Of a stretch of DNA of 64,000 bases, positions 61,502-64,000 are shown piece by piece; positions within the stretch are counted from its first letter, which is position 1, and each line of letters starts with the position of its first letter. Under the pieces are notes generated by a model. That model was not told the DNA's origin, made no database searches, and saw only the letters and a program-made list of their open reading frames with translations. Origin of the DNA: Osmia lignaria lignaria (lineage: Eukaryota > Arthropoda > Insecta > Hymenoptera > Megachilidae); NCBI RefSeq assembly GCF_051020975.1, contig NW_027478167.1, positions 10,230,001 to 10,294,000 of the forward strand, in the 5' to 3' direction. A program made the translations under genes and the position numbers.

Positions 61502-64000
61502 TACGCTTCTGATCAAAAAATATCATAGAACGTAAATTGTAGGAAACATAATTCTCTACAAAAAAGGTCTCTTAACATTTTGCGATAGCTCGCTTCGTTT
61601 CCGAGATATTTGCAGATATATCTCAAGGGAAGGGGCCTGACGGACATATTTCGAGATATTTCTTCTTCTTGTTGTTCTTCTTCTGCACAGCTAAGCTGGA
61701 AGTGGCATTTGCAGCTCGCAATAGTGCAGAGTTATCTCAAAGAAAGGGGCCACGGTGTTTCTGTATCTCTATTATGTTGGTGCGGCTTCGGAACTTTTAA
61801 ATATCTTGATATATCTCGAGAACTACGCGTCTGATCAAAAAATATCATAGAACATAAAAAGTAGGAAACATAATTCTCTACAAAAACGGTCTCTTAACAT
61901 TTTGCCATAGCTCGCTTCGTTTCCGAGATATTTGCAGATATATCTCAAGGGAAGGGGCCTGACGGACATATTTCGAGATATTTCTTCTTCTTGTTGTTCT
62001 TCTTCTGCACAGCTAAGCTGGAAGTGGCATTTGCGGCTCGCACTGGTGCACAGTTATCTCAAAGAAAGGGGCCACGGTGTTTCTGTATCTCTATTATGTT
62101 GGTGCGTCTTCGGAACTTTTAAATATCTCGATATATCTCGAAAACTACGCTTCTGATCCAAAAATATCATAGAACATAAATTGTAGGAAACATAATTCTC
62201 TACAAAAAACGTCTCTTAACATTTTGCCATAGCTCGCTTCGTTTCCGAGATATTTGCAGATTCAGCTCAAAGGAACTGGCCTGACGGACATATTTCGAGA
62301 TATTTCTTCTTCTTGTTGTTCTTCCTCTGCACAGCTAAGCTGGAAGTGGCATTTGCAGCTCGCAATAGTGCAGAGTTATCTCAAAGAAAGGGGCCACGGT
62401 GTTTCTGTATCTGTATTATGTTGGTGCGGCTTCGGAACTTTTAAATATCTTGATAAATCTCGAGAACTACGCATCTCATCAAAAAATATCATAGAACATA
62501 AAAAGTAGGAAACTTAATTCTCTACAAAAAAGGTCTCTTAACATTTTGCCATAGCTCGCTTCGTTTCCGAGATATTTGCATATTTATCTCAAGGGAAGGG
62601 GCCTGACGGACATATTTCGAGATATTTCTTCTTCTTGTTGTTCTTCTTCTACACAGCTAAGCTGGAAGTGGCATTTGCAGCTCGCAATAGTGCAGAGTTA
62701 TCTCAAAGAGAGGGGCCACGGTGTTTCTGTATCTCTATTATGTTGGTGCGGCTTCGGAACTTTTAAGTATCTTGATCTATCTCGAGAACTACGCATCTGA
62801 TCAAAAAATATCATAGAAGATAAAAAGTAGGAAACTTAATTCTCTACAAAAAAGGTCTCTTAACATTTCGCCATAGCTCGCTTCGTTTCCGAGATATTTG
62901 CAGATATATCTCAAGGGAAGGGGCCTGACGGACATATTTCGAGATATTTCTTCTTCTTGTTGTTCTTCTTCTGCACAGCTAAGCTGGAAGTGGCATTTGC
63001 GGCTCGCACTAGTGCACAGTTATCTCAAAGAAAGGGGCCACGGTGTTTCTGTATCTCTATTATGTTGGTGCGGCTTCGGAACTTTTAAATATCTTGATAT
63101 ATCTCGAGAACTACGCATCTGATCAAAAAATATCATAGAACATAAAAAGTAGGAAACTTAATTCTCTACAAAAAAGGTCTCTCAACATTTTGCCATAGCT
63201 CGCTTCGTTTCCGAGATATTTGCAGATATATCTCAAGGGAAGGGGCCTGACGGACATATTTCGAGATATTTCTTCTTCTTGTTGTTCTTCTTCTGCACAG
63301 CTAAGCTGGAAGTGGCATTTGCAGCTCGCACTAGTGCAGAGTTATCTCACCGAAATGGGCCACGGTGTTTCTGTATCTCTATTATGTTGGTGCGGCTTCG
63401 GAACTTTTAAATATCTCGATATATCTCGAAAACTACGCTTCTGATCAAAAAATATCATAGAACATAAATTGTAGGAAACATAATTCTCTACAAAGAAGGT
63501 CTCTTAACATTTTGCGATAGCTCGCTTCGTTTCCGAGATATTTGCAGATATATCTCAAGGGAAGGGGCCTGACGGACATATTTCGAGATATTTCTTCTTC
63601 TTGTTGTTCTTCTTCTGCACAGCTAAGCTGGAAGTGGCATTTGCAGCTCGCACTAGTGCAGAGTTATCTCACCGAAATGGGCCACGGTGTTTCTGTATCT
63701 CTATTATGTTGGTGCGGCTTCGGAACTTTTAAATATCTCGATATATCTCGAAAACTACGCTTCTGATCAAAAAATATCATAGAGCGTAAATTGTAGGAAA
63801 CATAATTCTCTACAAAAAAGGTCTCTTAACATTTTGCGATAGCTCGCTTCGTTTCCGAGATATTTGCAGATATATCTCAAGGGAAGGGGCCTGACGGACA
63901 TATTTCGAGATATTTCTTCTTCTTGTTGTTCTTCTTCTGCACAGCTAAGCTGGAAGTGGCATTTACAGCTCGCAATAGTGCAGAGTTATCTCAAAGAAAG
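61502..64000 (+). repeat. Second, incomplete unit of the 15-copy higher-order repeat
   Basis: It matches 56672 onward copy by copy for about 7.8 monomers until the window ends. Differences I noticed are cggcttcgg and aaactacgc here, against cggtttcgg (58565) and aaattacgc (58602) in the first unit; acaaagaagg (63495) against acaaaaaagg; and agagcgtaaa (63784) against agaacgtaaa. The shared rare ctctcaacattt (58350 and 63180) supports the alignment. Confidence 0.85.
63756..64000 (+). repeat. Partial satellite monomer cut by the window edge
   Basis: The first 245 bp of a monomer of the tttacagctcgcaatag subfamily, ending in ctcaaagaaag. The array clearly continues beyond the window. Confidence 0.97.

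Larger units (their letters stand above)
1..64000 (+). repeat. Satellite DNA array, 322-bp monomer, 198 complete copies plus one partial
   Basis: The same 322-bp sequence recurs head to tail from the first base to the last, always in the same orientation. Landmarks such as the tacgc phase mark, the TTC-rich tract and the gttggtgcggcttcgg block recur every 322 bp, with one 3-bp deletion and one 2-bp insertion in 64 kb. Copies differ mostly by single substitutions shared among subsets of copies. No other sequence interrupts the array and neither end is reached, so its full size is unknown. Satellites of this kind normally lie in heterochromatin. A 322-bp unit is close to two nucleosome repeats, a size class common among satellites. 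A link to the centromere is inference only. No gene-free stretch needs separate comment, because the whole window is this repeat. Confidence 0.99.

Noticed and set aside
1..64000. CRISPR array
   Set aside because: The period is 322 bp with no constant short repeat separated by unique spacers. Every part of the unit is conserved between copies, and there are no cas genes.
1..64000. Transposon or retroelement tandem copies
   Set aside because: No terminal repeats, target-site duplications or enzyme motifs were found in any frame. The unit has no boundary other than its own period. A distant transposon origin of the monomer cannot be excluded without a database search.
1..64000. rDNA spacer subrepeats or tRNA/5S gene cluster
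   Set aside because: I found no tRNA-like A and B boxes in the right arrangement, no 5S-like sequence and no rRNA flanks in the 322-bp unit.

Overview
The whole 64 kb window is one uninterrupted head-to-tail tandem satellite array. The unit is 322 bp. I count 198 complete copies plus a 245-bp partial copy at the right edge, all in the same orientation. I saw no transposon, unique spacer, RNA gene or credible protein gene. GC is about 39% (126 G+C in a hand-made 322-bp consensus). CpG is not depleted: about 11-12 per monomer against about 12 expected from base composition. An array of this length and regularity points to eukaryotic heterochromatin (pericentromeric, centromeric or subtelomeric). 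The lack of CpG decay suggests a genome with little germline CpG methylation, and an arthropod, probably an insect, is my low-confidence guess. I do not recognise the satellite by name.

Phase used here: copy 1 starts at base 1 and each copy starts with a conserved tacgc. Copies 1-66 start at 1+322(n-1). Copy 66 (20931-21249) is 319 bp, copy 108 (34452-34775) is 324 bp, and every other complete copy is exactly 322 bp. 'Offset' means position within the monomer. A monomer holds an A-tract-rich segment (offset 11-64), a degenerate internal duplication (offset 75-142 versus 205-254), a TTC-rich pyrimidine tract (offset 158-183) and an AT-rich palindromic end (offset 297-320).

Layout: copies differ by linked sets of substitutions that define subfamilies, and these are arranged in several local higher-order repeats (HORs). 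There are 5-, 4- and 6-copy HORs at 2577-9016; a 4-copy HOR at 14813-18998; a dimer at 21894-23181; a 4/5-copy family with a 9-copy block repeated 17 copies away (26080-28977 and 31554-34451); a trimer at 36386-38317; a 7-copy HOR at 39606-46045; a dimer at 47978-49265; a 6-copy HOR at 50554-54417; and a 15-copy HOR from 56672 to the right edge. At several HOR boundaries single monomers are mosaics of two subfamilies. They look like the products of unequal crossing-over, so the window reads as a record of how the array expanded and contracted.

Every monomer carries a roughly 74-codon open frame, but it begins at TTG, not ATG. The monomer length is not a multiple of three and most differences change the amino acid, so I call no CDS. 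There is no gene network here. Any function would be as DNA (chromatin, centromere, nucleosome phasing) or as satellite RNA.
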